A stretch of DNA of 64,000 nt from Salmonella enterica subsp. houtenae serovar Houten (GTDB lineage Bacteria > Pseudomonadota > Gammaproteobacteria > Enterobacterales > Enterobacteriaceae). Each line of letters starts with the position of its first letter. Position 1 is the first letter of the stretch. Shown here piece after piece: positions 8,914 through 18,642 of this stretch. The notes under the pieces were generated by a model that saw nothing but the letters and a program-made list of their open reading frames with translations, did no database searches and was not told the DNA's origin. The stretch is taken from positions 1,426,001-1,490,000 of the forward strand of contig LS483478.1 in NCBI GenBank assembly GCA_900478215.1, written 5' to 3'. Both the position numbers and the translations under genes were made by a program.

Positions 8914-8991
8914 GGTTTATCCTCTTTCGTTACCGTCGATTTCGACGGATTACAAAACAGCACCGCCAGAGTTATGGCTGGCGGTGTGATA

Positions 8992-10194
8992 TCAGGCAGT
9001 CAGACGGCTCGCGTCTTGCGCGATAACCAGCTCTTCGTTGGTTGGGATCACCACCGCAGAGCGAGTGCCTTCTTTGTTGATGAAACCAGACTTGCCGAAG
9101 CGGGCCGCCAGGTTACGTTCGTGGTCGACTTCAAAGCCCAGTACGCCCAGTTTACCCAGAGACAGCTCGCGAACCATTGCCGCGTTCTCACCGATACCGC
9201 CGGTAAAGACTACCGCGTCCAGACGACCGTCCATCAGAGCGGTGTAAGAACCGATGTATTTCGCCAGACGGTGGCAGTAGACGTCCATCGCACGCTTCGC
9301 ATCTTCTTTGGTGGCGTAGTTGTCTTCAACATAACGGCAGTCGCTGGTCACTTCAGTCAGACCCAGCAGACCGGACTCTTTGGTCAGCATTTTGTTGATC
9401 TGATCCACGCTCATGCCCAGAGTGTCGTGCAGATGGAAGATAATCGCAGGGTCGATATCGCCGGAACGGGTACCCATGACCAGGCCTTCCAGCGGGGTCA
9501 GACCCATAGAGGTATCCACGCATTTACCGTTACGAATAGCGGAAACAGAACCGCCGTTGCCCAGGTGGCAGGTGATAATGTTCAGCTCTTCTACCGGCTT
9601 GTTCAGCATTTTTGCCGCTTCCTGAGTCACATAGAAGTGGCTGGTGCCGTGTGCGCCATAGCGACGAACGCCATGTTCTTTGTACAGGCTGTACGGCAGG
9701 GCATACAGGTAAGACTCTTCCGGCATGGTCTGATGGAAGGCAGTGTCGAATACTGCAACGTTTTTATCTTTCAGCTGCGGGAAAGATTTCAGCGCTTCGG
9801 CGATACCAATCAGGTGAGCCGGGTTATGCAGCGGTGCGAAAGAGGCGGAATCTTTGATGCCCTGAATGACGGACTCATCAATGACTACGGAGCTGGTATA
9901 CTTCTCGCCGCCGTGTACGATACGGTGACCAATTGCAGTTAACTGCGCAGACAGTTCTGGTTTTTGTGCCAGAATAGTGTTAACGATAAAGTTCAGCGCT
10001 TCACTGTGAGCGGCGCCTGCACCTAAAGCCGCTTCTTGTTTACTGCCGTCCATTTTCCATTTGATGCGTGCTTCTGGCAGATGGAAACATTCGGCTAAAC
10101 CAGAAAGGTATTCATCACCGTTAACTGCATCAATAATTGCAAATTTCAGTGAAGAACTACCGCAGTTCAGAACCAGTACTAACTTACTCGACAT
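8992..10194 (-). CDS. ackA: Acetate kinase
   Basis: Cytoplasmic kinase converting acetyl phosphate and ADP to acetate and ATP, 400 residues. ASKHA-family motifs are present: LNCGSSSLKF near residue 8, the catalytic region YGAHGTSHFYV, ITCHLGNGGSVSAI and FTGGIGENAAMVRE. First gene of the ackA-pta unit; the ATG at 10192-10194 has GGTACTTCC-type context on the reverse strand. With Pta it forms the overflow and fermentative acetate pathway. Also acts on propionyl phosphate in related strains. Confidence 0.98.
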   Translation of the reverse strand: MSSKLVLVLNCGSSSLKFAIIDAVNGDEYLSGLAECFHLPEARIKWKMDGSKQEAALGAGAAHSEALNFIVNTILAQKPELSAQLTAIGHRIVHGGEKYTSSVVIDESVIQGIKDSASFAPLHNPAHLIGIAEALKSFPQLKDKNVAVFDTAFHQTMPEESYLYALPYSLYKEHGVRRYGAHGTSHFYVTQEAAKMLNKPVEELNIITCHLGNGGSVSAIRNGKCVDTSMGLTPLEGLVMGTRSGDIDPAIIFHLHDTLGMSVDQINKMLTKESGLLGLTEVTSDCRYVEDNYATKEDAKRAMDVYCHRLAKYIGSYTALMDGRLDAVVFTGGIGENAAMVRELSLGKLGVLGFEVDHERNLAARFGKSGFINKEGTRSAVVIPTNEELVIAQDASRLTA

Positions 10195-10533
10195 GGAAGT
10201 ACCTATTTATGATACGTGGCTAAAAAAACGTCAGTGAGCCATAGAGCGTAGCGCATGATAGCCCTGACATTTATGATTAACATCATGCGCAGAAGTTTTT
10301 TTGGGCATGATGGAAGAAATACCTTTGAGTCTATGCCATTTTGCGTATTTTTCAGCCAATGGCATACTATGTGTAATATTGACGACTCAATGATTTTAAA
10401 CTACCGGCCTTTGACAGGCCGACACAGGATACCTGATAGTGGGTATCGAAGACAAAATGTTTTGAACGTTGTCCCTCGTAGTTGTTGTTTTGCGCAAATT
10501 TTTTAAATTTTATATGTGAAGTTGAGGTAGGCC
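10195..10533. promoter_or_regulatory. Divergent ackA / yfbV promoter region
   Basis: 339 bp with no gene. It must carry the ackA promoter (reverse) and the yfbV promoter (forward). A short hairpin, CGGCCT-TTGAC-AGGCCG at 10405-10421, lies in the yfbV leader side. I could not identify a convincing activator site by eye. Confidence 0.55.
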
Positions 10534-10989
10534 ATGTCGACACCGGATAATCGCTCCGTAAATTTTTTTAGCTTATTCCGCCGGGGGCAGCACTACGCGA
10601 AGACGTGGCCGATGGAAAAGCGGCTGGCGCCCGTTTTCGTCGAAAACCGCGTCATTCGTATGACACGCTATGCCATACGATTTATGCCGCCTGTCGCGGT
10701 CTTTACGTTATGCTGGCAGATAGCGCTGGGCGGTCAGTTAGGTCCGGCCGTGGCGACCGCCCTGTTCGCCCTGAGCTTGCCCATGCAGGGATTATGGTGG
10801 TTAGGGAAACGTTCTGTTACGCCACTGCCGCCTTCAATCCTCAACTGGTTTTACGAAGTTCGCGGTAAATTGCAGGAGGCTGGACAAGCGCTGGCGCCGG
10901 TAGAAGGGAAGCCGGATTACCAGGCATTAGCTGACACGCTTAAGCGCGCCTTCAAACAACTGGATAAAACTTTCCTGGATGATTTGTAA
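10534..10989 (+). CDS. yfbV: UPF0208 inner-membrane protein YfbV
   Basis: Small membrane protein of 151 residues with two hydrophobic segments at about residues 46-66 and 68-88 (FMPPVAVFTLCWQIAL; AVATALFALSLPMQGLWWL) and a cytoplasmic tail. In E. coli, yfbV is needed for insulation of the Ter macrodomain, by a mechanism that is not known. The ATG at 10534 follows GTTGAGG. Single-gene unit ended by the terminator at 11014-11040. Confidence 0.95.
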   Translation: MSTPDNRSVNFFSLFRRGQHYAKTWPMEKRLAPVFVENRVIRMTRYAIRFMPPVAVFTLCWQIALGGQLGPAVATALFALSLPMQGLWWLGKRSVTPLPPSILNWFYEVRGKLQEAGQALAPVEGKPDYQALADTLKRAFKQLDKTFLDDL

Positions 10990-11012
10990 TTGACCCCGGA
11001 TTACGCATATAA

Positions 11013-11567
<555 letters not shown>

Positions 11568-11577
11568 GGAGGTTCGC

Positions 11578-12237
11578 GTGCAATGTAAAGGCTTTCTGTT
11601 TGATCTGGATGGAACGTTGGTTGACTCATTACCTGCCGTCGAACGCGCGTGGTGTAACTGGGCCGATCGCTTTAATCTTGCTCATGATGAGGTGCTGGGC
11701 TTTATTCATGGCAAACAGGCGATCACCTCGTTGCGGCATTTTATGGCGGGTAAATCGGAGGCGGAAATTGCCGCTGAGTTTACGCGCCTGGAGCAAATAG
11801 AAGCCACTGAAACCGCAGGGATCACCGCGCTGCCGGGGGCAGTCGATTTACTCAATCACTTGAATAAAGCGGGCATTCCGTGGGCTATCGTCACCTCCGG
11901 TTCAATGCCGGTCGCGCGTGCGCGCCATCAGGTCGCGGGCCTTCCTGCGCCAGAGGTGTTTGTTACCGCCGAACGAGTCAAACGCGGCAAACCGGAGCCG
12001 GATGCGTATTTGCTGGGCGCACAACTGCTTGGCCTGGCCCCTCAGGAGTGCGCCGTAGTGGAAGATGCCCCGGCTGGCGTGCTGTCCGGGCTGGCTGCGG
12101 GCTGCCATGTCATTGCGGTCAATGCGCCGGCCGACACGCCGCGTCTGGCGGATGTTGATTTTGCGTTGGATAGCCTGACGCAATTGTCGGTCGCTAAACA
12201 ACCAAACGGCGATGTGGTGGTGTTAAGAAAGACCTGA
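11578..12237 (+). CDS. yfbT: HAD-family sugar phosphatase (YfbT/HxpA)
   Basis: Haloacid-dehalogenase-like phosphatase, 219 residues. FDLDGTLVDSLPAVERAW holds the nucleophile Asp9 and acid/base Asp11; motif II is TSGSMPVARAR, motif III has the lysine in RVKRGKPEPDAYL, and motif IV is VVEDAPAGVLSG. The beta-phosphoglucomutase-like cap fits the sugar-phosphate phosphatase activity known for E. coli YfbT. Start GTG 11578 follows GAGGAGG at about 11567-11573. An upstream ATG at 11539 lies inside yfbU and would overlap it by 29 bases. Confidence 0.95.
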   Translation: MQCKGFLFDLDGTLVDSLPAVERAWCNWADRFNLAHDEVLGFIHGKQAITSLRHFMAGKSEAEIAAEFTRLEQIEATETAGITALPGAVDLLNHLNKAGIPWAIVTSGSMPVARARHQVAGLPAPEVFVTAERVKRGKPEPDAYLLGAQLLGLAPQECAVVEDAPAGVLSGLAAGCHVIAVNAPADTPRLADVDFALDSLTQLSVAKQPNGDVVVLRKT

Positions 12238-12247
12238 TCATGATATC

Positions 12248-12265
12248 GCCCCGCCCTGGCGGGGC
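12248..12265. terminator. GC hairpin after yfbT, possible weak terminator
   Basis: GCCCCGCC-CT-GGCGGGGC forms an 8-bp all-GC stem ten bases after the yfbT stop. Only ATATTT follows, so read-through into yfbS is likely. Confidence 0.6.
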
Positions 12266-12313
12266 ATATTTATGGCAGAATCACGTTATCTTCTCATCTG
12301 ACAAGGATATGTT

Positions 12314-14140
12314 GTGAACGGTGAATTGATTTGGGTTCTCTCTTTACTGGCGATTGCCGTCGTGTTGTTTGCGACGGGCAAAGTACGTATGGATGCGGTG
12401 GCTTTATTCGTCATTGTTGCTTTTGTCCTTAGCGGTACCTTGACCCTTCCGGAAGCCTTCTCCGGCTTTAGCGATCCGAATGTCATTCTTATCGCCGCTT
12501 TATTTATTATTGGCGACGGCCTCGTGCGCACCGGCGTTGCTACGGTGGTCGGCACCTGGTTGGTTAAAATGGCGGGCAGCAGTGAAATCAAAATGCTGGT
12601 TTTACTGATGATCACCGTCGCCGGACTTGGCGCTTTCATGAGTTCAACCGGCGTGGTGGCGATTTTTATCCCCGTTGTTCTTAGCGTTTCTATGCATATG
12701 CAGACCTCGCCTTCGCGCCTGATGATGCCGCTTAGTTTTGCCGGGCTTATCAGCGGAATGATGACGCTGGTGGCGACGCCGCCGAACCTGGTGGTTAACA
12801 GTGAATTGCTGCGTGAAGGCCTGCACGGGTTCAGCTTTTTTAGCGTGACGCCGCTGGGGGTAGTGGTGCTGGCGCTCGGCATTGTTTATATGCTGGTGAT
12901 GCGCTTCATGCTAAAAGGCGATGCGCCCGGACAACAGGCCGGTAAGCGGCGCACTTTCCGCGATCTTATCCGCGAGTACCGTCTGACGGGGCGCGCTCGT
13001 CGTCTGGCGATTCGCCCCGGTTCGCCGATGGTGGGACAGCGGCTGGACGACCTTAAACTGCGTGAACGTTACGGCGCCAATGTCATTGGCGTTGAACGCT
13101 GGCGGCGCTTTCGGCGGGTTATCGTCAATGTGAACGGCGTATCGGAGTTTCGCGCTCGCGACGTTCTGCTGATTGATATGTCGGTGGCGGAGGTTGACCT
13201 CAGAGAGTTCTGCGCCGAGCAACTGCTGGAACCGATGGTATTGCGTGGAGAATATTTTTCCGATCAGGCGTTGGATGTCGGGATGGCGGAAATTTCGCTT
13301 ATTCCGGAGTCTGAACTGATAGGCAAGTCGGTGCGTGAAATCGCCTTCCGTACACGTTACGGGCTGAATGTGGTCGGCCTGAAACGCGACGGCGTCGCGC
13401 TGGAAGGGTCGCTGGCCGATGAGCCGTTATTGATGGGCGATATCATTCTGGTCGTGGGGAACTGGAAGTTAATCAGCCAGCTTGGGCAAAAAGGCCGCGA
13501 CTTTGTGGTGCTGAATATGCCGATCGAGGTCAGCGAAGCCTCTCCGGCACACAGCCAGGCGCCGCACGCCATTTTCTGCCTGGTACTTATGGTGGCGCTG
13601 ATGTTGACCGATGAAATTCCCAACCCGATCGCAGCGATTATTGCCTGCCTGCTGATGGGGAAATTTCGCTGTATTGATGCTGAAAGCGCGTATAAAGCGA
13701 TCCACTGGCCGAGTATTATCTTGATTGTGGGTATGATGCCGTTTGCGCTGGCGTTGCAAAAAACCGGCGGCGTCTCTCTGGTGGTGCAAGGGTTAATGGA
13801 TATCGGCGGCGGCTATGGGCCGTATATGATGCTGGGATGCCTGTTCGTGTTGTGCGCCGCCATAGGACTGTTTATTTCTAACACGGCAACGGCGGTGCTG
13901 ATGGCGCCGATTGCGCTGGCGGCGGCGAAATCGATGGGGGTGTCGCCCTACCCGTTTGCGATGGCGGTGGCGATGGCCGCATCTGCCGCCTTTATGACAC
14001 CAGTTTCATCGCCGGTCAATACGCTGGTTCTGGGGCCGGGAAACTATAGCTTTAGCGATTTTGTAAAGCTTGGCGTGCCGTTCACGCTTATTGTGATGGC
14101 GGTCTGTATTGTGATGATTCCGATGTTGTTTCCGTTTTAA
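12314..14140 (+). CDS. yfbS: DASS-family transporter with two TrkA-C domains, YfbS
   Basis: Inner-membrane transporter of the divalent-anion:Na+ symporter (SLC13-like) family, 608 residues. Hydrophobic halves (residues about 1-200 and 415-608) flank a cytoplasmic block with two RCK/TrkA-C domains (GSPMVGQRLDDLKLRERYG; SELIGKSVREIAFRTRYG). Paired signatures ATPPNLVVNSELL and SNTATAVLMAPIALA mark the family. GTG 12314 is the start: AAGGA is at 12302-12306 and the protein aligns from MNGELIWVLS as in E. coli. Substrate not known. Confidence 0.95.
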   Translation: MNGELIWVLSLLAIAVVLFATGKVRMDAVALFVIVAFVLSGTLTLPEAFSGFSDPNVILIAALFIIGDGLVRTGVATVVGTWLVKMAGSSEIKMLVLLMITVAGLGAFMSSTGVVAIFIPVVLSVSMHMQTSPSRLMMPLSFAGLISGMMTLVATPPNLVVNSELLREGLHGFSFFSVTPLGVVVLALGIVYMLVMRFMLKGDAPGQQAGKRRTFRDLIREYRLTGRARRLAIRPGSPMVGQRLDDLKLRERYGANVIGVERWRRFRRVIVNVNGVSEFRARDVLLIDMSVAEVDLREFCAEQLLEPMVLRGEYFSDQALDVGMAEISLIPESELIGKSVREIAFRTRYGLNVVGLKRDGVALEGSLADEPLLMGDIILVVGNWKLISQLGQKGRDFVVLNMPIEVSEASPAHSQAPHAIFCLVLMVALMLTDEIPNPIAAIIACLLMGKFRCIDAESAYKAIHWPSIILIVGMMPFALALQKTGGVSLVVQGLMDIGGGYGPYMMLGCLFVLCAAIGLFISNTATAVLMAPIALAAAKSMGVSPYPFAMAVAMAASAAFMTPVSSPVNTLVLGPGNYSFSDFVKLGVPFTLIVMAVCIVMIPMLFPF

Positions 14141-14155
14141 CCCTGGGATGGAAAA

Positions 14156-14236
14156 TGCCTGATGGCGCTGCGCTTATCAGGCCTACGCCGGCGAACGTTG
14201 CGCCAGGCCGGATAAGGCGTCAGCCGCCATCCGGCA
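14156..14236. repeat. BIME between yfbS and yfbR
   Basis: Two REP units, TGCCTGATGGCG...TTATCAGGCCTAC and GCCAGGCCGGATAAGG...GCCATCCGGCA, lie between convergent genes. The second ends two bases from the yfbR stop. Confidence 0.87.
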
Positions 14237-14237
14237 A

Positions 14238-14837
14238 TTAAAGCGGTGAATCCTGGCTTATCTCGTCAAGAGAGAGATGGAAACTTGGCACGAACACCGC
14301 CATAAAATAGTCCATCTCCTGGCTGCGACGTAATTCCAGCGTTTTTTCCAGCCGCGTTTTCGCAAGCCCAAACTCATTATTTCCCGCCGATAGCTCCTCC
14401 AGACATTTCAGGTAGGCGCAAAGCGCATCGGCCTGTTTTACGATTGCCTGTTCTTCTTCGCTCCAGGCATTCTCATCAATAAGCGGTGCGAAAATATCGC
14501 GTAATTCATCCGGCGCCATATCAACCAGCTTTTGCTGGGCGATTTTTTCGATCGCTTTATATTCCTGGGCTATCTGGGAATTAAAATATTTTACCGGCGT
14601 CGGCAGATCGCCGGTCAGTACTTCCGAGGCGTCGTGATACATCGCCAGAAGCGCGATGCGTTCAGCATTGAGCTGACCGCCAAATTTACGGTTTTTTATC
14701 GCCGCCAACGCATGGGCGACCATCGCCACCTGCAGACTATGTTCGGAGACGTTTTCCGTACGCACGTTACGCATCAGCGGCCAGCGGTTAATCAACTTCA
14801 TGCGGGAGAGATGGGCGAAAAAATGGCTCTGCTTCAT
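14238..14837 (-). CDS. yfbR: 5'-deoxynucleotidase YfbR
   Basis: HD-domain phosphohydrolase of 199 residues that dephosphorylates deoxyribonucleoside 5'-monophosphates. The metal ligands are in place: His33 (SEHSLQVAMV), His68-Asp69 (MYHDASEVLTGDLPTPVKYF) and Asp137 (VKQADALCAY). In E. coli it belongs to the alternative dCTP-to-thymidylate salvage route. Start ATG at 14835-14837. It is transcribed in the same direction as alaA, 93 bp downstream of it. Confidence 0.97.
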   Translation of the reverse strand: MKQSHFFAHLSRMKLINRWPLMRNVRTENVSEHSLQVAMVAHALAAIKNRKFGGQLNAERIALLAMYHDASEVLTGDLPTPVKYFNSQIAQEYKAIEKIAQQKLVDMAPDELRDIFAPLIDENAWSEEEQAIVKQADALCAYLKCLEELSAGNNEFGLAKTRLEKTLELRRSQEMDYFMAVFVPSFHLSLDEISQDSPL

Positions 14838-14930
14838 AGATTACCTTTTGTTTTCACTGCGGCAGACTTCATTGTGCGGGGAGGGAGATGAAGATGCAAT
14901 TCAGGCTACCGAAGTAACCTGAATTTAAGA

Positions 14931-16145
14931 TTACTGATGATAGCCTGAGAGGAAACGCCCAAAGCGGTTGATGGCCATCTCCAGGTCATCTTCACGCGGT
15001 AGCGTCACAATACGGAAGTGATCCGGCCACGGCCAGTTAAAAGCAGTGCCTTGCACCAGCAGCACCTTTTCCTGTAGCAGGAAGTCCAGCACCATCTTCT
15101 GGTCGTCGTGAATATTAAAACGTTTAGCGTCGATCCTGGGGAACATGTACAACGCGCCGCGCGGTTTTACGCAGGAAACGCCGGGAATATCGTTAATCAA
15201 CGCCCAGGCGCGGTTACGCTGTTCATACAGACGGCCGCCCGGCAGAATAAATTCGCTAATGCTTTGATAGCCGCCGAGCGCGGTCTGAATGGCGTGTTGC
15301 GCCGGGACGTTGGCGCACAGGCGCATTGAGGCTAACATCTCCAGCCCTTCAATATAGCCCTTCGCATGTTTTTTCGGCCCGTTCAGCACCATCCAGCCCT
15401 GGCGGAAGCCGGCGACGCGATAGGTTTTAGACAAACCATTAAAGGTGATGGTCAGTAGATCTGGCGCCAGTGCGGCGATAGAGTGATGTTCGGCATCGTC
15501 ATAAAGAATCTTGTCATAAATTTCATCGGCGAAGATGATGAGGTTATGCTCGCGCGCAATGTTGACAATGTCCATCAACAACTCTTTAGAATAGACGGCG
15601 CCAGTAGGGTTGTTTGGATTAATAATGACAATGCCGCGCGTACGCGGGGTGATTTTGGCGCGGATATCGTCAAGATCCGGGAACCAGTCGGAAGATTCAT
15701 CGCAAAGATAATGTACCGCTTTACCGCTGGAAAGCGAGACTGCCGCCGTCCATAACGGATAATCAGGCGCGGGAACCAGCATTTCATCGCCACTGTTAAG
15801 CAACGCTTGCATTGCCTGAACGATCAGCTCGGAAACGCCGTTACCGATATAGATATCTTCCACGGTCACATCGCGCATTCCACGAGCCTGATAATGCTGC
15901 ATAATTGCTTTACGGGCGGAATAAAGCCCTTTCGAGTCGCAATATCCTTGCGCCGTCGGCAAATTACGAATGACATCGACCAGAATTTCGTCCGGCGCTT
16001 CGAATCCGAAGGGGGCGGGGTTGCCGATATTCAGTTTAAGAACTTTATTACCTTCTTCTTCAAGGCGTTTCGCTTCTTTCAGAACGGGGCCACGAATGTC
16101 ATAACAGACATTGTCGAGTTTGCTGGATTTTTCAATGGGGGACAT
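14931..16145 (-). CDS. alaA: Glutamate-pyruvate aminotransferase AlaA
   Basis: PLP-dependent class I/II aminotransferase, 404 residues, formerly YfbQ: the main alanine-synthesis transaminase (pyruvate + glutamate to alanine + 2-oxoglutarate). The PLP lysine is in NGLSKTYRVAGFRQGW, with INPNNPTGAVYS and FADEIYDKILY before it. ATG at 16143-16145 begins MSPIEKSSKL; a further in-frame ATG at 16175 would add ten residues not seen in the family. In E. coli the gene is repressed by Lrp. Upstream lies the 932-bp AT-rich gap shared with lrhA. Confidence 0.97.
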   Translation of the reverse strand: MSPIEKSSKLDNVCYDIRGPVLKEAKRLEEEGNKVLKLNIGNPAPFGFEAPDEILVDVIRNLPTAQGYCDSKGLYSARKAIMQHYQARGMRDVTVEDIYIGNGVSELIVQAMQALLNSGDEMLVPAPDYPLWTAAVSLSSGKAVHYLCDESSDWFPDLDDIRAKITPRTRGIVIINPNNPTGAVYSKELLMDIVNIAREHNLIIFADEIYDKILYDDAEHHSIAALAPDLLTITFNGLSKTYRVAGFRQGWMVLNGPKKHAKGYIEGLEMLASMRLCANVPAQHAIQTALGGYQSISEFILPGGRLYEQRNRAWALINDIPGVSCVKPRGALYMFPRIDAKRFNIHDDQKMVLDFLLQEKVLLVQGTAFNWPWPDHFRIVTLPREDDLEMAINRFGRFLSGYHQ

Positions 16146-17077
16146 GAATCTTGACCTTTTAGCTGTTATTGCCACTCCCTGCCGTGGAAGTCAGCACGAA
16201 ACAATGTACTCCCACGACGGTGAGTTTTGAAGAGTGGGCAGAAGAAGATTTTGTTTATTTTTAACGCGCTTTCGCATTGTTTAAAACTTTATAAAATCAT
16301 TTTATTGGATTTAATTTCTATTTTTATTTGAATAATTGGTGTTTTATTCTGCGTGGTTGCTTATAAGGTGGTTTTTTATTTTGTTAGAAATTATCTGTTT
16401 TATGAGAGATAAGCATTCATCATTAGTGTAGCGTCGGCTATTTCGGAAATAGTGAGCATTAAAGGTCAAATGAGAAGGTTAGACCTTTCCGGCGACGGAG
16501 GGTGTGAAACTATTGTTAAGTATAATTAATGAATGGTGGGAATCTTAATTAATTATTATTTAATATTTAAAAAGCATTTACCAAAGTCGTAATAATATCT
16601 TGCTGGTCCGATTAGTATAACATATCCCGGATTAAGATTATTCGTAATAATACTTATAAATATAGCGGTTTTAGGTTAAGATAATGATCCGAAACGGGGG
16701 CGTAGTCTGCGTTGTCTGCGAATTTTTATGACGCGATTTTATACATAACCTATTGTTCAATATATTGTTTTTTGTATCAGTGCGTCTCGGTAAACTATTT
16801 GACGCCGTTACAAAATTTACATGTCCGTCATTAGCAGAAATCTGTAGACGCCTAAAGGTATGACACATTCTCTTCGATATATCCCGATCGGTTGCATTTG
16901 GTATTATATCAGCAAGTAAGAGATGAGTTTTGGTCGTATTTTCAATTACATTCTAACATTTACCTGGGTAACCAGGTGGTACTGCGAAGGATGCACATTA
17001 CAAATGGAATTGCTTGTTTCTGAATGCACAGCATTAACCAGGTCAGCCCGATATGACCCGCCAGTAAGTGAAAAATT
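16146..17077. promoter_or_regulatory. Long AT-rich alaA-lrhA divergent regulatory region
   Basis: 932 bp with no convincing gene; short frames here lack ribosome sites. It must contain the alaA promoter (reverse, near its start), and a promoter and long 5' leader for lrhA. In E. coli lrhA has an unusually long leader that is a target of the small RNA RprA and the promoter is repressed by RcsB; the size here fits the same plan. Very AT-rich stretches at 16260-16420 and 16500-16680 fit H-NS-type control (inference). Confidence 0.6.
16633..16646 (+). promoter_or_regulatory. RcsB/RcsAB-box-like site upstream of lrhA
   Basis: TAAGATTATTCGTA matches the RcsAB-box consensus TAAGAATATTCCTA at 12 of 14 positions. 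It lies 432 bp before the lrhA start, consistent with a far-upstream promoter and a long leader. Known for lrhA in E. coli; this exact site is my reading. Confidence 0.5.
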
Positions 17078-18016
17078 ATGATAAATGCAAATCGTCCGAT
17101 AATTAACCTCGATCTCGATCTGCTGAGAACGTTCGTGGCTGTTGCCGATCTGAACACCTTCGCCGCGGCGGCTGCTGCGGTATGTCGTACTCAGTCTGCG
17201 GTCAGTCAGCAAATGCAGCGTCTTGAGCAACTCGTGGGAAAGGAACTGTTCGCCCGCCATGGTCGTAACAAACTTTTGACCGAACACGGTATCCAGCTTC
17301 TGGGGTACGCCAGAAAAATCCTGCGTTTTAATGATGAGGCGTGTTCATCATTAATGTTCAGTAATCTTCAGGGAGTGTTAACAATCGGCGCTTCTGATGA
17401 ATCAGCTGACACTATCCTGCCTTTTTTGCTTAGCCGAATCAGTTCGGTTTATCCGAAACTCGCGCTTGATGTACGAGTAAAACGCAACGCCTATATGGTG
17501 GACATGGTTAAATCGCAGGAGGTGGATTTGGTGGTGACGACTAACAAACCTCATTCGCTGGACTGCCTGAATCTGCGGACCTCGCCCACCCATTGGTATT
17601 GTGCGGCTGAATATGTTTTGCAAAGGGGAGAACCGGTACCATTAGTACTGTTGGACGATCCCAGCCCATTCCGCGATATGGTGCTGGAGACGCTAAATGC
17701 AGCGGGTATTCCCTGGCGGCTGGCCTATGTGGCGTCGACATTACCGGCGGTACGCGCGGCCGTTAAAGCTGGTCTTGGCGTAACGGCTCGACCTGTCGAA
17801 ATGATGAGTCCCGATCTTCGCGTGCTGGGCGCCGCAGACGGATTACCGCCTTTGCCGGATACGGAATATCTGTTGTGCCGCGATCCCAATAGCCAGAACG
17901 AGCTGGCGATGGTGATTTTCCATGCGATGGAAAGCTATCAAAACCCGTGGCATTACAACCAGTTTTCTGCAGAGGGCGGAGACGATTCGCTGATGGTGGA
18001 AGGTGGTTTTGAGTAG
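17078..18016 (+). CDS. lrhA: LysR-type regulator LrhA
   Basis: LysR-family DNA-binding regulator, 312 residues. The winged helix-turn-helix is at residues about 12-70 (LDLLRTFVAVADLNTFAAAA; RTQSAVSQQMQRLEQLVGKE), followed by the ligand-binding domain (TIGASDESADTILPFLLSR). In E. coli it represses flhDC, so flagella and chemotaxis, and raises RpoS turnover through RprA/Hfq-linked control. Stands alone between alaA and nuo, with its own terminator. Confidence 0.97.
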   Translation: MINANRPIINLDLDLLRTFVAVADLNTFAAAAAAVCRTQSAVSQQMQRLEQLVGKELFARHGRNKLLTEHGIQLLGYARKILRFNDEACSSLMFSNLQGVLTIGASDESADTILPFLLSRISSVYPKLALDVRVKRNAYMVDMVKSQEVDLVVTTNKPHSLDCLNLRTSPTHWYCAAEYVLQRGEPVPLVLLDDPSPFRDMVLETLNAAGIPWRLAYVASTLPAVRAAVKAGLGVTARPVEMMSPDLRVLGAADGLPPLPDTEYLLCRDPNSQNELAMVIFHAMESYQNPWHYNQFSAEGGDDSLMVEGGFE

Positions 18017-18048
18017 CTCGCAGGCAAAAGGCGCTACGTCATAAATGT

Positions 18049-18094
18049 AAAAAAGAGCCGCTGGCGATGAAAAAACGCTCAGTGGCTCTTTTTT
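18049..18094 (+). terminator. Rho-independent terminator after lrhA
   Basis: GAGCCGCTG pairs with CAGTGGCTC (one G-T pair), with A-rich bases before and TTTTTT after. An inner GCG/CGC pair extends the hairpin. It insulates the nuo promoter region from lrhA. Confidence 0.88.
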
Positions 18095-18642
18095 GGCGTC
18101 CATCTGTACGCTCTTAACCGCACCAATTGTAAAAGTTGCGGTAAATCAGCCAGTAGCGATTCACTGCTTAGTGTGGGTAAAAAATAACCAGAACATCCAT
18201 TTTATGAATTTGCATGTTAAAAAACTAGAGAAATTGTTGCTGTTTTATGGGGTGAATTAACAAAAGCGTGTCACAGATCAAGAAAATACTCCCATTTAGG
18301 GGGAGGCATCTTCACAAATTCCTGTCAAAATAGGTGTGTGTTATTTCTTTTGCTTCACAACGGACACGATTCAACAACATAAAATTCCTCCTGGTCGAAT
18401 AGTCATTTTCTCCAGGATGGCACTTAATGTTAATGATGATGAATTGATGTAAATTAATGTGAAGGAACTTTTGTTAAAGTTGACAAAAGGTTATAGAAAG
18501 GAGTAAAAAACCACATCAATTAGCTGTTTTTATCATTTTCTACAGTAATTGTAGGGTTTTTTTTATTCCTCCCCATGAATCGATGTGGCGTCCATCTGCC
18601 GTAAAGAGCAGAGAAACTGGCGCTACTTTTGATGAGTAAGCA
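18095..18642 (+). promoter_or_regulatory. nuo operon promoter and leader region
   Basis: 548 bp without a gene, before nuoA. E. coli nuo has a long regulatory region bound by ArcA, NarL, FNR, IHF and Fis. The stretch 18421-18480 is rich in TTAA/TGAT elements, as expected for ArcA and FNR. A T-run (GTAGGGTTTTTTTTATTCC) at about 18551-18570 and no ORF suggest a long untranslated leader. Confidence 0.6.
18444..18457 (+). promoter_or_regulatory. FNR-box-like site upstream of nuo
   Basis: TTGAT-GTAA-ATTAA matches TTGAT-N4-ATCAA with one mismatch. It is 186 bp upstream of nuoA. Binding is inferred. Confidence 0.4.

Noticed and set aside
16671..16868. Small minus-strand frame in the alaA-lrhA gap
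   Set aside because: No ribosome site, AT-driven composition and no recognisable protein; better explained as regulatory DNA.
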